A model generated the notes under the pieces. That model had not been told where the DNA came from and did no database searches. It saw only the letters and a list, made by a program, of their open reading frames with translations. Of a stretch of DNA of 64,000 nucleotides, positions 1 through 8,658 are shown in pieces. The translations under genes and the position numbers were made by a program. Origin of the DNA: an uncultured Paludibaculum sp. (GTDB lineage Bacteria; Acidobacteriota; Terriglobia; Bryobacterales; Bryobacteraceae); NCBI RefSeq assembly GCF_963665245.1, contig NZ_OY762267.1:3320001-3384000 (forward strand), read 5' to 3'. The number at the start of each line of letters is the position of its first letter. Position 1 is the stretch's first letter.

Positions 1-396
1 AACCAGTGGACTCTCCTCGCCGCCATGCTGCCGGTGATTTACTCCATCAGCCGCGGCACGCCGTCCGCCATCACCTTTGACTCGCAGCAGGAGCTTGAGC
101 TGCTGATGACCATCGGCCAGTCGCTGGTTGGGATGATCTTCCTGGTCAATATGATGCTCACGTGGTGGGAAGCGGGGGCCCTACTCGGTTTGTGGTTCAT
201 CCAGTTCATCCTGTCGCCTGTGCAGCCCGGCCCAACCATGTGGGGCATGGTGGCCGGTCATATCCACTGGATCGTGACCGCGATCTACTTCCTCTGGTTC
301 GCGATCGAGGTGATTCGCTGCATCGCCGGCCACCGAGTGCCGGCCGCCTTCCGGCTCTTCGCCGAACTGTGGCGAACACGTATCCGGCCGGCCTAA
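1..396 (+). CDS. C-terminal end of a membrane antiporter-like protein (partial)
   Basis: The reading frame is open from the first base (it begins NQWTLLAAMLP), so the gene starts before the window; an ATG at 25 is an internal Met. The visible 131 residues hold three hydrophobic stretches (about residues 40-60, 63-75 and 88-107) separated by Trp-rich turns such as TWWEAG and GHIHWI, and end in a basic tail. The pattern QWTLLxxMLPVxYSIS followed by ELxxTxGQSLxG recalls the C-terminal half of Na+/Ca2+-exchanger-like proteins annotated in Acidobacteria, but the conserved antiporter repeats lie outside the window. The assignment is from memory of the family and is tentative. The gene ends 15 bp before the convergent toxin gene. 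Confidence 0.5.
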   Translation, partial: NQWTLLAAMLPVIYSISRGTPSAITFDSQQELELLMTIGQSLVGMIFLVNMMLTWWEAGALLGLWFIQFILSPVQPGPTMWGMVAGHIHWIVTAIYFLWFAIEVIRCIAGHRVPAAFRLFAELWRTRIRPA

Positions 397-411
397 TACC
401 GAACCGGCGGC

Positions 412-762
412 CTACAACTGCAGAACCGTTCGCAATCCGTCATCCACGGCCCGCTGCAATCGCGGTGACAGCGTCCCTACGTGCTCCGTGAGAAAACTTC
501 GATCCAACGTCAGAAGCTGGGACACATTGACCACCGAGTCTCGGTCGAGCCCCACCGAACCCACCGGTAGTAGGACATTGCCCGGAGCCTCGGAGAGCCT
601 CAGGTTGGAACTGATCGTGGCAATAATGACCGTCTGAATACGGCTGAAGTTGAATGGGTTAGCCTGCACCACCAGCACCGGTCGTCTGTATCCAGGGTCT
701 GAAAGACGGGGCTCGCGAAGATCCGCCCACCAGATCTCCCCTCGCAGAATCTCAGACACCAC
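412..762 (-). CDS. MazF/PemK-family mRNA interferase toxin
   Basis: This 116-residue protein matches the PemK/MazF fold in size and order: RGEIWWADL at the N terminus (beta1), RRPVLVVQ (beta2), a TVIIATISSN segment where the family has its T-x-x-(V/I)-x-x-(T/I)-S-N strand, then VNVSQLLTLDRSFL. Known members cleave mRNA at short sites and are neutralised by the antitoxin encoded just upstream. The start is GTG at 762-760; its first base is the last base of the antitoxin's TAG, so the two genes overlap by one base and are probably translationally coupled. It is transcribed leftwards and converges on the antiporter-like gene. Confidence 0.85.
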   Translation of the reverse strand: MVSEILRGEIWWADLREPRLSDPGYRRPVLVVQANPFNFSRIQTVIIATISSNLRLSEAPGNVLLPVGSVGLDRDSVVNVSQLLTLDRSFLTEHVGTLSPRLQRAVDDGLRTVLQL

Positions 763-998
763 TACCAGTCGCCTTCTTCGAGAGATCTCAACTGGGCAAG
801 CTGCAACCCCGAATCCACTTGGGCCGCAGATTGGGCATAGACGTCGTTCAGACGCTGAGTGATGGCCGTGCCGCCCTTTTGCCGGAGGAACGCCTCTATC
901 GCTCTGGCGTACAGTTCACTTCGGGAAACGCGAAGCTCCCGTGCGGCAGCCTCCGCCTGCCGGAAGAGGTCATCCGGCAATGACACCGCAGTCTTCAT
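762..998 (-). CDS. Ribbon-helix-helix antitoxin partner of the MazF-like toxin
   Basis: This 78-residue protein has an N-terminal ribbon-helix-helix pattern: MKTAVSLPDDLFRQAEAAA (beta strand and first helix), then ELRVSRSELYARAIEAFL (second helix). The acidic, probably flexible C terminus ending LRSLEEGDW is the usual toxin-binding part of such antitoxins. It precedes the toxin gene and overlaps it by one base. The ATG is at 998-996. A TATACT hexamer on the minus strand at 1010-1005 would serve as a -10 box only if the message were nearly leaderless. A perfect inverted repeat overlapping this region (1006-1023) fits autorepression by an RHH protein. Confidence 0.85.
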   Translation of the reverse strand: MKTAVSLPDDLFRQAEAAARELRVSRSELYARAIEAFLRQKGGTAITQRLNDVYAQSAAQVDSGLQLAQLRSLEEGDW

Positions 999-1005
999 AC
1001 AAACA

Positions 1006-1023
1006 GTATAACTCGGGTTATAC
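1006..1023. promoter_or_regulatory. Perfect 7-bp inverted repeat, candidate antitoxin operator
   Basis: Arms GTATAAC (1006-1012) and GTTATAC (1017-1023) are exact reverse complements separated by TCGG. The element starts 8 bp upstream of the antitoxin ATG and overlaps the likely -10 box. RHH antitoxins typically bind short palindromes at their own promoter; the assignment as operator is inference. Confidence 0.55.
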
Positions 1024-1067
1024 CGAGCCGCTTTCCGCAGTTGCTGAAACCTGAGGACTAATCGGCC

Positions 1068-1874
1068 TCACAACTGAAAGGCAAGTTTCAGCGCCTTCTC
1101 CCGCTCGGTCGTCCGCCGCATGACTTCGCGCCACATCTCGGGCAGTACGGCGTCCATGGCCAGAAGCCCTTCGTACGTCATTCCGCCGGGTGTACTTACT
1201 TCCTCCAGCATCTCGCGTCCGTCGATCCCCGCCCTTGGCAGGTCCGCCGCGGCGCGTACGGTGTCCCACACCAGGGACTCCCACTGTTCCAGGGAGATGT
1301 CCGGCTGCATTTCGTAGGCCGCGGCCGCCCACTCCGTGCAAAACCGCGCCAGAAAGGCCGGGCCGCAGCTCACCACATTGGTGGCCGCCCGGCTCTGCGA
1401 CTCCTCAATCTGCTCCGTGCGGCTTACCTTCTCCAACAAGTCCCGCAGGTATGCCAGATCGGCGTCCGTACTCCGCGGCCCGGGAATGAGCAGGCTCACG
1501 CCGCCGTGAACGAATTGCGTAAAGGAAGGAATCACCTTGGCCGTGCGACAGGGAGTCGCCTCCGCCAACCGTTCCAATTCCACCACGTTCGAGATGCTCA
1601 CCAGAAGGTGCCTCCGCGTCAGCAGTGGCCGCACCTCCTCCAGCGCCTGCGCCGTATCCCCCGGCCGCACGCATAGAAACAGTGTCCCGCACGCTTCCGC
1701 CAGCTCCCCGTTCGACCCCGTCCGCAGCCGTGGATAGTGCAGTCGCAGATCGTCCAGCTTTTCCTGGGAGCGGTTGCTGGCCCAAATCTCTTCCTCTACC
1801 GGACGCTCGGCCCGCAACAGAGCGCGAACCAGCATGGCGCCCATTTTCCCCGTACCAATGAACCCGATGGCCAT
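1068..1874 (-). CDS. Pyrroline-5-carboxylate reductase family protein (ProC/ComER-like)
   Basis: 268 residues, the usual length for this family. The N terminus MAIGFIGTGKMGAML is a Rossmann nucleotide-binding motif (GxGxMG), followed by ASNRSQEKL where the NADP phosphate is normally recognised. The segments LLVSISNVVELERL and AKVIPSFTQFVHGGVSLLIPG correspond to the conserved central region; the C-terminal helical dimerisation domain contains STPGGMTYEGLLAM, equivalent to the family's (T/S)PGGTT signature. Canonical ProC reduces pyrroline-5-carboxylate to proline; divergent members such as ComER have unclear substrates, and the PSFTQFVHGG stretch is closer to that divergent type. It is divergent from hslV, 52 bp away. 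Confidence 0.8.
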   Translation of the reverse strand: MAIGFIGTGKMGAMLVRALLRAERPVEEEIWASNRSQEKLDDLRLHYPRLRTGSNGELAEACGTLFLCVRPGDTAQALEEVRPLLTRRHLLVSISNVVELERLAEATPCRTAKVIPSFTQFVHGGVSLLIPGPRSTDADLAYLRDLLEKVSRTEQIEESQSRAATNVVSCGPAFLARFCTEWAAAAYEMQPDISLEQWESLVWDTVRAAADLPRAGIDGREMLEEVSTPGGMTYEGLLAMDAVLPEMWREVMRRTTEREKALKLAFQL

Positions 1875-1926
1875 GCGAACAGAGTATTACAACCCGCCGC
1901 GCTACACTGGAGGTGGTTGAGACCTG

Positions 1927-2466
1927 ATGACGAATAGCATCCACGGGACCACTATCTTGGTGGTCCGCCGCAACGGCAAAGTCGTGATGGCCGGAGACGG
2001 ACAAGTGACCCTGGGCAGCGAGGTGTTGAAGGCGAAAGCCAATAAACTCCGTCGTTTGCACAAGGATAAGATCGTGGCTGGATTCGCTGGATCCACCGCG
2101 GACGCTTTCTCTCTCTTCGCCCGCTTCGAAGCCAAACTCGAGCAACACAACGGCAATCTGCCGCGCAGCGCCGTAGAACTCGCAAAGGACTGGCGAACGG
2201 ACAAGATGTTGCGCCACCTGGAAGCGCTCCTCCTGGTCGCCGATGCCACCAACATCTACATCCTCTCCGGCAACGGGGACGTCATCGAGCCCGACAGTGA
2301 TTGCATGGCCATTGGCAGCGGCGGCCCCTTCGCCCAGGCGGCGGCCCGCGCCCTGCTCGAAAACACAAAACTTTCCGCGCGCGAAATCGTCGAGAAGGCC
2401 ATGATTATCGCCGCCGACACCTGTATCTACACCAACAGCAACATCAGCTACCAGGAGCTCGGCTAA
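1927..2466 (+). CDS. hslV: ATP-dependent protease peptidase subunit HslV
   Basis: 179 residues, close to the usual 170-180. The catalytic Thr follows a seven-residue leader (MTNSIHG before [10 protein letters not shown]) and is presumably exposed by self-processing, as known for HslV homologues with an extended N terminus. [38 protein letters not shown] and [17 protein letters not shown] are hallmark segments of the HslV barrel. HslV forms a double hexamer in the cytoplasm that degrades proteins unfolded by HslU. It is followed after 2 bp by hslU, so the two are clearly one operon. Confidence 0.97.
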   Translation: MTNSIHGTTILVVRRNGKVVMAGDGQVTLGSEVLKAKANKLRRLHKDKIVAGFAGSTADAFSLFARFEAKLEQHNGNLPRSAVELAKDWRTDKMLRHLEALLLVADATNIYILSGNGDVIEPDSDCMAIGSGGPFAQAAARALLENTKLSAREIVEKAMIIAADTCIYTNSNISYQELG

Positions 2467-2468
2467 GC

Positions 2469-3827
2469 ATGGTCATTTACCTCCCCGGCGACGCCAATCG
2501 CGACGAGCCCCTGCTCGACGAACTCACTCCACGCCAGATCGTCGCTGCCCTGGACAAATACGTGATCGGTCAGGCGGATGCCAAGCGCGCCATCGCCGTC
2601 GCACTCCGCAATCGTATCCGCAGACAGAAGCTCGACCCCGAGATGGCCGAAGAGGTGATGCCGAAGAACATCCTCATGATCGGCACCACCGGAGTCGGCA
2701 AAACCGAACTGGCTCGGCGCCTGGCGAAGCTCTCCAACTCACCGTTCCTGAAGGTGGAGGCCAGCAAGTTTACGGAAGTCGGCTATGTCGGACGGGACGT
2801 CGAATCGATGATCCGCGACCTCGTCGAAGTCGCCATTGATATGGTGCGCGAAGAGAAGCTCGAGGAAGTAGCCGATCGGGCCGAAGAGGCCGCCGAGGAG
2901 CGGCTGCTCGACATCCTTCTCCCGCCGTCGCCCGAGCCCAGCGACACCGCCGAAAAGACGCGCGAGAAAATGCGCGAAAAGCTGCGCGCCGGGCGCCTCG
3001 ACGAGAAGATCGTCGAAATCGACGTCAAGGACCGCGGCCCGGCTTTCGAAGTGTTCTCGAACACCGGCAACGAAGACATGGACATGAACCTGAGGGAGTT
3101 CCTGCCTCAGTTGTTCGGTGGCCGCACCACCAAGCGCAAGATGCGTGTGGCCGAAGCGTTCGAGTACCTCACCCAGGAAGAAGAAGGGCGCCTGGTCGAC
3201 ATGGACCAGGTCACACGCATGGCCATCGAGCGCGTGGAACGCAACGGTATCCTCTTCCTTGATGAAATCGACAAAATCGCCGGCCGCGAAGGCGGCCATG
3301 GGCCCGATGTCTCGCGAGAAGGAGTCCAGCGCGACATCCTGCCCATCGTTGAGGGTACGACGGTGAACACCCGCTACGGCTTCGTTCGCACCGATCACAT
3401 TCTCTTTATCGCCGCCGGGGCGTTCCACGTTTCGAAGCCCGCCGACATGATCCCGGAGCTCCAGGGGCGGTTCCCCATTCGTGTCGAGCTCAAGTCTCTC
3501 AATGAAGATGACTTCGTTCGCATCCTCACTGAGCCCAAGAACGCTCTCATCAAGCAGTACACCGCCCTACTCGAGACAGAAGGAATCCAGCTCGAATTCG
3601 GCGATGACGCCATTCGCGCCATCGCGGGTTTCGCCACGCAGGTCAACGAGTCGAGCGAGAATATCGGCGCCCGCCGCCTGCACACGATCCTCGAAAAGCT
3701 ACTCGAGGAGATCAGCTTTGAAGGCCCGGATCTCAAGAAGAAAAAAGTGAAGGTCGATGCGGCGTTCGTGCGCCGCCAACTGGCCGACATCGTCGCCGAC
3801 CAGGACCTCAGCCGGTATATCCTGTAA
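2469..3827 (+). CDS. hslU: ATP-dependent protease ATPase subunit HslU
   Basis: 452 residues with the ATG at 2469, two bases after the hslV stop. The frame is open further upstream inside hslV, but [25 protein letters not shown] is the proper family N terminus. Walker A is GTTGVGKT at residues 72-79, where most HslU have GPTGVGKT; Walker B is [11 protein letters not shown], followed by sensor-type AAA+ elements, and a C terminus ending LSRYIL that inserts into HslV. The variable I domain lies between ([15 protein letters not shown] onward). It unfolds substrates and feeds them to HslV. Its stop overlaps the start of the downstream lipoprotein gene by one base. Confidence 0.97.
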   Translation: MVIYLPGDANRDEPLLDELTPRQIVAALDKYVIGQADAKRAIAVALRNRIRRQKLDPEMAEEVMPKNILMIGTTGVGKTELARRLAKLSNSPFLKVEASKFTEVGYVGRDVESMIRDLVEVAIDMVREEKLEEVADRAEEAAEERLLDILLPPSPEPSDTAEKTREKMREKLRAGRLDEKIVEIDVKDRGPAFEVFSNTGNEDMDMNLREFLPQLFGGRTTKRKMRVAEAFEYLTQEEEGRLVDMDQVTRMAIERVERNGILFLDEIDKIAGREGGHGPDVSREGVQRDILPIVEGTTVNTRYGFVRTDHILFIAAGAFHVSKPADMIPELQGRFPIRVELKSLNEDDFVRILTEPKNALIKQYTALLETEGIQLEFGDDAIRAIAGFATQVNESSENIGARRLHTILEKLLEEISFEGPDLKKKKVKVDAAFVRRQLADIVADQDLSRYIL

Positions 3828-4822
3828 TGCGCCCGCTCGCCGCCCTCGCAGTTTTGGTCATTGCGCTTGCCGGTTGCGGTTATGTGGGCGACCCCAAGCC
3901 GCCCACGCTAGACATCCCGCTGCCCATCCAGGATCTGCGCGGAGTGCAGCGCGGCTCGAAGATCATTCTCGCGTTCACCCCAAACCCCAAGACCACGGAC
4001 GATCTCCTGCTCAAGAAGTTCGAAACCATCGATTTGCGCGCCGGAGAGAACGTTAGCGGCGGGTTCGACGTGAACCGGTGGGCCAACGCCGCTCGGAAAT
4101 TCCCCGTGGACGATGTCTCGGTCGGACCGCACGAGATCACGATCCCAACCACCGGGTTCATCGGCAAAGAGGTCATCTTTGCTGTCCGATCGACAGGCCC
4201 CAAGGGCCGATCCTCCAATTGGTCCAACCTTGTCACGCTCCGCATCGAACCCACGCTGAGCATCCCCACGGGCCTCGCCCTTACTCCCTCCGTCAAAGGT
4301 ATTGTCTTGAACTGGAAGGAAGAACACACGTTGCCCAATACTCAATGGCGTGTGTGGCGACTGGTGGAAGGCGAGAAAGAGCCGACCGTCCTCGGCAATG
4401 CCGCTGGTGCTTCCTGGCTTGACCCCAACGCTGAGTACGGCAAGACCTATAGCTACACTCTGCAGCAGGTGTTGAAGATCAGCGAACAGCAGGAGGCGGA
4501 GAGTGAGATCACACCGGCCAGCACCTTGAAGTTCGAGGACAGGTTCCCGCCCGCCGTGCCTTCCGGCCTCACAGCCATCGCCGGCATCAAAGCAGTGGAC
4601 ATCAATTGGGACCGTAATCAGGAATCCGACCTCAAGTCGTACATCCTGCTCCGGGCCGAGGGGTCTGGCGCGCTCTCCCCAATCGCCGACCTGGGGGTCA
4701 CGCCCAATTACAGCGACACGAAGGTGGAGAGCGGGAAGAAGTATCGCTACGCCGTGGCGGCCAGGGATGAACTCGGCAATACGAGCGCGCCAAGTGCTCC
4801 TGTCGAGATCACCGCGCCGTGA
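3827..4822 (+). CDS. Predicted lipoprotein with fibronectin type III repeats
   Basis: 331 residues. The N terminus [26 protein letters not shown] is a lipoprotein signal with lipobox LAGC, so Cys17 is the likely lipidated residue. At least two FN3-like beta-sandwich repeats follow, seen in recurring patterns such as TGLALTPSVKGIVLNW...WRVWR and SGLTAIAGIKAVDINWD...LKSYILLRA...YRYAVAARDELGNTS. The ATG overlaps the hslU stop (TAATG), implying co-transcription with hslVU, although no functional link is obvious. A cell-envelope structural or adhesion role is likely but the target is unknown. Confidence 0.85.
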   Translation: MRPLAALAVLVIALAGCGYVGDPKPPTLDIPLPIQDLRGVQRGSKIILAFTPNPKTTDDLLLKKFETIDLRAGENVSGGFDVNRWANAARKFPVDDVSVGPHEITIPTTGFIGKEVIFAVRSTGPKGRSSNWSNLVTLRIEPTLSIPTGLALTPSVKGIVLNWKEEHTLPNTQWRVWRLVEGEKEPTVLGNAAGASWLDPNAEYGKTYSYTLQQVLKISEQQEAESEITPASTLKFEDRFPPAVPSGLTAIAGIKAVDINWDRNQESDLKSYILLRAEGSGALSPIADLGVTPNYSDTKVESGKKYRYAVAARDELGNTSAPSAPVEITAP

Positions 4823-5048
4823 TCGCCGTTCACTTGGCGGCGGAAAATTGTACTCGCGATGTACTGATTTTGCGGATTCCGGCCGATGGTTCTTTCAAGG
4901 GAAGAAGCCTCAAAGCCGGAACAAACCGCCTCGGCGCTTGAAATCACTTACTTAGTACATCGGCGCGAAAGGTCCGGGTACCGCTGTTGTCCTGAGGGTC
5001 GAACTCAGCCGATTCCCCGATTCAGGCCGACCCGCTCCACCTCATACA

Positions 5049-5297
5049 ATGCCCTCAGAGGTGGATTCCAACTCCATGACGATCCCCCGGCCCGGCAAGG
5101 GTTACTACAACGAGACAGAGGCTGCTCAGGCGCTTGGGCTCTCCATCGAATCGCTGCGTGCTCTCGTGCGCCAGCATATCCTCCAGAGCGAGGATGAGAT
5201 GGCCTATCTACATATGACCAGCTTCCAGCCCTCTGATCTCCTGCTCCTGAGGCTGCTGGCTTCGACCAGCGAGCAGCAACCCGCGGAGGCTCGCTAG
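5049..5297 (+). CDS. Small helix-turn-helix (MerR-like) protein
   Basis: 82 residues. The core YYNETEAAQALGLSIESLRALVRQHIL reads as a MerR-type winged HTH in which the second helix recognises DNA, followed by FQPSDLLLLRLLA. Small proteins of this pattern occur in Acidobacteria, though I know of no defined target. The first ATG is used here; an in-frame ATG at 5076 (MTIPRPGKGYYN) is a credible alternative because homologues I recall begin near RPGKGYY. It stands alone between the hslVU operon and a convergent glycosidase gene. The 226 bp before it hold no gene that I can see. Confidence 0.6.
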   Translation: MPSEVDSNSMTIPRPGKGYYNETEAAQALGLSIESLRALVRQHILQSEDEMAYLHMTSFQPSDLLLLRLLASTSEQQPAEAR

Positions 5298-5358
5298 CCC
5301 GGAAACGTCCACGTGGCGGCAAGGTATTGACAACCCAAGGTGCGGACCAGTCGCTCCA

Positions 5359-7038
5359 CTACTTTGGGAATGGCGTTCCACCATCGGGACCATACCAGTC
5401 GTATTCAACGATTCCACCCTGGATGCGCCACCGGCCCGGCGTCGTCGTCTCCATCCAATCCAGCGGCTCCGCGACAGGCTGTGGCCGGGCGGCTGCCGCC
5501 AGGGCCTTTCTCAGTGCCCCTTTCACCTCGGCGTCGAGTGTTCTGGGATCGGCGGATACAAACAACGGCGTACCGCTGCGGGCGACCAGGTCGAGCCAGC
5601 GGGCCGACAGGTCCCAGGGGACTTCGGGCGTGATCGGAACGCAGTCGGCATCGGCACCGAAGAAGGTATTGTGCTGGGGGGCGCGGAACGCGAGTGTGTT
5701 GACGCCCATGCGGCGCGTGCGATGGAAGTCACGGCCGCTAGTGTCGTCGCCGATTCTCTGCAGCTCGAACAATCCGGCGCCCAGGTGGCCGAACGTGTTG
5801 CACCCGATCACCTGCGCGCTGCCGGCGGCTTCACGGATCGTCCGGTAAAAGGCGAGAGTGATTTCCGCCGTGGTCTTGGCTCGGTCGGCAAAATGCCATC
5901 CGGCATCGGTCAGTTCGGCGCCCATCGCGAAGCCCCATCGGCCGGTAAGGTCGAAGCTGCTGTAGTCGTGCTTGATCAACTCATAGCCCCAGGACGCCAC
6001 GCGCCGCGTGTCCTGACGGATGAGATCGGTCATCTCGGGGATAGTCGGGTCGATGGTGATACCATCCCGCCGCCCCGATCCGCGCAGGCGGGCACTTTCG
6101 GGAATGGAGGCGGTGGTGTACAGCGGCCGGGTCCAGATGCCGGGCCGTACTCCACGGTTCTTCATGTCGGCAGCCAGCTTGGCCATATCGGGGAAGGCAG
6201 CATTTCCGCGATCCCAAGGGCCGCTGGTATTCGTAGGCTGCCAACCGTCATCGATCACCATGAACGGCCGATTTGCGCTGGATGGTGACAGTTCCTGAAG
6301 GATGTCAGAATCACGCAGGATCTCCGCAGCCGAGCAATTGCGGCCATAGGCGTAGTACCAGTTGTTTGCGCCATAGGTAGGGGCGGCTGCCAATCGCGGC
6401 TTGGGGCAAAGCAGCCGGCAGAACTGGCGAGCCGATTCGAAGGCCGATTGGCCTGGGGCGCCACGGTGTGTGCGCACTGTTGCCGCTTCCAGAACGCGGT
6501 CACCCAGCCGAACCGGCCCACCGCCGTTCCTGACATCCAGCCAGAGTGAGATGCCGTCGGGATCGGCCTGCCAGAAGGCGAACGAGTTGCCGCCCGTGGC
6601 TACGCCGTAGCCGTGCGTGGCATGGCCGTCGAAGGCCAGGAAGTACCAGGGCAGGACCCGCTCGCCCAGCAGGCCACGCCACTCCAGGTCGCCGTAGCTG
6701 CGCTCCCACTGTTCGTTGAGCACCCGCCAGGTGAGCGGCACGCGCACGCGCCATCGCAGGTGCACACGCATCAGCGGGGCTTGCGACGCCTCGATGCGGA
6801 TGGGGATCTCAGCGCCGCGCGGCTCGGCTTCGACCGAGACGCCCTTACCGGCCCACCGAGGGCCCGTCCGCACAAGGGGCGCTCTTTCATTCTCCAGAAA
6901 TGCCGTGACCCCATCAGGAGGGCGGAGAATGTCCACAAAGCCCGCAGCCGGCTGGACGCTTTGAGCCGCCGCCTTGGCTGCGGTGAGGGCAGCCGCGGCC
7001 GCGAAGAGCGTGCGGCGAGTGATCTCGGATTCTGGCAT
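5359..7038 (-). CDS. Secreted glycoside hydrolase, alpha-galactosidase-like (GH36/GH27 clan)
   Basis: 559 residues from the ATG at 7038, preceded by AGGAGA eight bases upstream; the longer open frame to 7191 lacks such support. The N terminus MPESEITRRTLFAAAAALTAAKAAAQ is a twin-arginine-like signal peptide. An N-terminal beta domain is followed by a TIM barrel: FMVIDDGWQPT (residues 259-269), GIWTRPLY (300-307), ELIKHDYSSFD (353-363) with Asp358 as probable nucleophile, and IGDDTSGRDF (429-438) with Asp431 or Asp432 as probable acid/base. These match the clan-D strand motifs of alpha-galactosidases. Substrate specificity cannot be read from sequence. It is monocistronic and faces away from the nitrate operon. 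Confidence 0.75.
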   Translation of the reverse strand: MPESEITRRTLFAAAAALTAAKAAAQSVQPAAGFVDILRPPDGVTAFLENERAPLVRTGPRWAGKGVSVEAEPRGAEIPIRIEASQAPLMRVHLRWRVRVPLTWRVLNEQWERSYGDLEWRGLLGERVLPWYFLAFDGHATHGYGVATGGNSFAFWQADPDGISLWLDVRNGGGPVRLGDRVLEAATVRTHRGAPGQSAFESARQFCRLLCPKPRLAAAPTYGANNWYYAYGRNCSAAEILRDSDILQELSPSSANRPFMVIDDGWQPTNTSGPWDRGNAAFPDMAKLAADMKNRGVRPGIWTRPLYTTASIPESARLRGSGRRDGITIDPTIPEMTDLIRQDTRRVASWGYELIKHDYSSFDLTGRWGFAMGAELTDAGWHFADRAKTTAEITLAFYRTIREAAGSAQVIGCNTFGHLGAGLFELQRIGDDTSGRDFHRTRRMGVNTLAFRAPQHNTFFGADADCVPITPEVPWDLSARWLDLVARSGTPLFVSADPRTLDAEVKGALRKALAAAARPQPVAEPLDWMETTTPGRWRIQGGIVEYDWYGPDGGTPFPK

Positions 7039-7261
7039 CGGTTCGTTCTCCTGATGGCGCGGAAGCACCGCCGAGGCGCCGTGAGCGCAATTCGCGATGC
7101 CCGCTTGGGGTCCCGACGTTGCCGGCAGAGCTACCCTCGGGAACAACCGCAGATCGTCGCCGGGCCAGCCCACCAGCAGCGTGACTCTCACATCCTACAG
7201 GCCGGCGAGTCTTCACGCCAAGGTAAGGCTGCGAGTGCCCACGTGAGTGACGAACAAGGCG

Positions 7262-7549
7262 CTACGGAGCGCCTGAGATCGACGAAGAGGTCTGAGTCGT
7301 GTTCTCCACTGAGTGGCGGGCGGTCTTGTCCGTCCGACGGGCCAGGGCCAGCAATCCGACGCAACCCGCGAACAGGAAGCCGGAAAGCAGCATGGCCGGC
7401 AAGACCACCTGCCGATGGCCAGCCAGCCATGACTCCACGGAGGCCATCAGCAGCCACACCTGGACCACCAGGAGTACAACGAGTAGCAGCATCGCGCCAT
7501 CCATCGCGCGGGCCGCCCGCTTGCGGGTGGGAGAGTCGTAGAACGCCAT
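7262..7549 (-). CDS. Small two-helix membrane protein of the nitrate operon
   Basis: 95 residues. A basic N terminus (MAFYDSPTRKRAARAMDG) precedes two hydrophobic segments, LLLVVLLVVQVWLLMASVESWL and VVLPAMLLSGFLFAGCVGLLAL, then a polar Ser/Thr-rich tail. I do not recognise a catalytic motif. Its start is 2 bp after the stop of the Rieske gene, so it is the last gene of the five-gene operon and probably a membrane partner or assembly subunit of the complex. Confidence 0.7.
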   Translation of the reverse strand: MAFYDSPTRKRAARAMDGAMLLLVVLLVVQVWLLMASVESWLAGHRQVVLPAMLLSGFLFAGCVGLLALARRTDKTARHSVENTTQTSSSISGAP

Positions 7550-7551
7550 CG

Positions 7552-8082
7552 CTAATCCCCCTCTCCAAAGACCGACATTCCCGTGGCGATGAGCTTCCCG
7601 CCGTTCGACTCCAGATTGACTCTTGGCAACGGCCTAGGCGGCGGACCCTGGATGACGTGCCCGTCGTCAATGGAAAAGGACCCATTGTGGCACGGGCATT
7701 CCAGCACATTCTTTTCCTCCGAGTAGATCACCGCGCAGGACAGGTGCGTACATTTCTGGCTGTAGGCCACATACTTGGCTTCGCTGATGCGCACCAGCAA
7801 GCAGTTGTCGTTCGGACCCGGGTACTGGAAGACCTTTGCAGCACCTATGGCCAGATCGCCTTCCGCCGCCACTTCCTTGCGCGGCCACACAATCGCTTGG
7901 GCCTTCGACATCCAATCCTTGGCCATCAGCCAGATCTGCCCGGCGAACATCGCTCCGCTGGTCAACACCAGGAACTTGCCGAACTGCCTGCGCTCCACGT
8001 AGGACTGCTCCGACGAGGATACTGAGAACTCCTCGCGCCACAGCCCCTCTTCCCTGGGACAGCGATCTTTGCCGTTGCTCAT
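7552..8082 (-). CDS. Membrane-anchored Rieske [2Fe-2S] protein with Tat-type signal anchor
   Basis: 176 residues from the ATG at 8082, whose ATGA overlaps the upstream ferredoxin stop; GGAGG lies eight bases upstream. A hydrophilic stretch is followed by [11 protein letters not shown] (Arg31-Arg32), a twin-arginine motif before the single membrane helix (about residues 37-54), as in Rieske subunits that are exported folded by Tat. The cluster site is complete: CTHLSC (Cys111, His113) and CPCHNGS (Cys129, His132), with Cys116 and Cys131 able to form the stabilising disulfide. The domain probably faces the periplasm and moves electrons to or from quinol. Finding it with a molybdenum reductase rather than cytochrome bc1 is unusual. 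Confidence 0.9.
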   Translation of the reverse strand: MSNGKDRCPREEGLWREEFSVSSSEQSYVERRQFGKFLVLTSGAMFAGQIWLMAKDWMSKAQAIVWPRKEVAAEGDLAIGAAKVFQYPGPNDNCLLVRISEAKYVAYSQKCTHLSCAVIYSEEKNVLECPCHNGSFSIDDGHVIQGPPPRPLPRVNLESNGGKLIATGMSVFGEGD

Positions 8083-8657
8083 TCCTCGGGCCTCCACATG
8101 TCGTGAATCACATCCACTTCCAGCGCGTCGTCACCTGGCGGCAAATACATGAACACCTTGGTCTTCACTTCCTGATTGCCGAAACGGAACGTATTCACCG
8201 GCTCGTCCCGGCGCAGCCGTGCGGCCTCGTCCGGCGTCACGTACATGAGGGCCTGGGAAGGGCACACGGTCGCACACATGGGCCGCAGACCCACGGAAGT
8301 GCGGTCGTAGCACATATCGCACTTCATCATCAGCTCCATCTCAATCTGCATTTTGGGTACACCGAACGGGCAGGCCAGGACGCAGTTGGAGCAGGCGATG
8401 CAGCGCGGTTTCAGGGCACTTCGTACCACGCCGTCCTCGCCCTTCTTGATCGCGTCGGCCGGACAAGCCTGGGCGCAGGTCGGATCCTCGCAGTGCATGC
8501 AAACCATCGGCGTCGAAGCCGTGGTCCACTCACGGTCTATAAAGTCCAGATGGATCATCGACACGCCGCGATGCGTACCGCACTCCCCACACGCGTTCAC
8601 ACAGCTCTGACAGCCGATGCAGCGGGAGGGATCGACGTAGAATTCGAAGCCGTGCAA
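8079..8657 (-). CDS. Four-cluster ferredoxin subunit (DmsB/NrfC/PsrB-type)
   Basis: 192 residues with four Cys-rich motifs: [43 protein letters not shown] and [11 protein letters not shown]...CATVCP. This is the arrangement of electron-transfer subunits carrying four [4Fe-4S] clusters in molybdoenzyme complexes. The start is TTG at 8657, with GGGAGGG about seven bases upstream; it begins one base after the stop of the catalytic subunit. No signal peptide is present. It should wire the molybdenum subunit to a membrane quinol oxidase, here probably the NarI-like domain of the fused transporter and/or the Rieske protein. Confidence 0.92.
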   Translation of the reverse strand: MHGFEFYVDPSRCIGCQSCVNACGECGTHRGVSMIHLDFIDREWTTASTPMVCMHCEDPTCAQACPADAIKKGEDGVVRSALKPRCIACSNCVLACPFGVPKMQIEMELMMKCDMCYDRTSVGLRPMCATVCPSQALMYVTPDEAARLRRDEPVNTFRFGNQEVKTKVFMYLPPGDDALEVDVIHDMWRPEE

Positions 8658-8658
8658 G

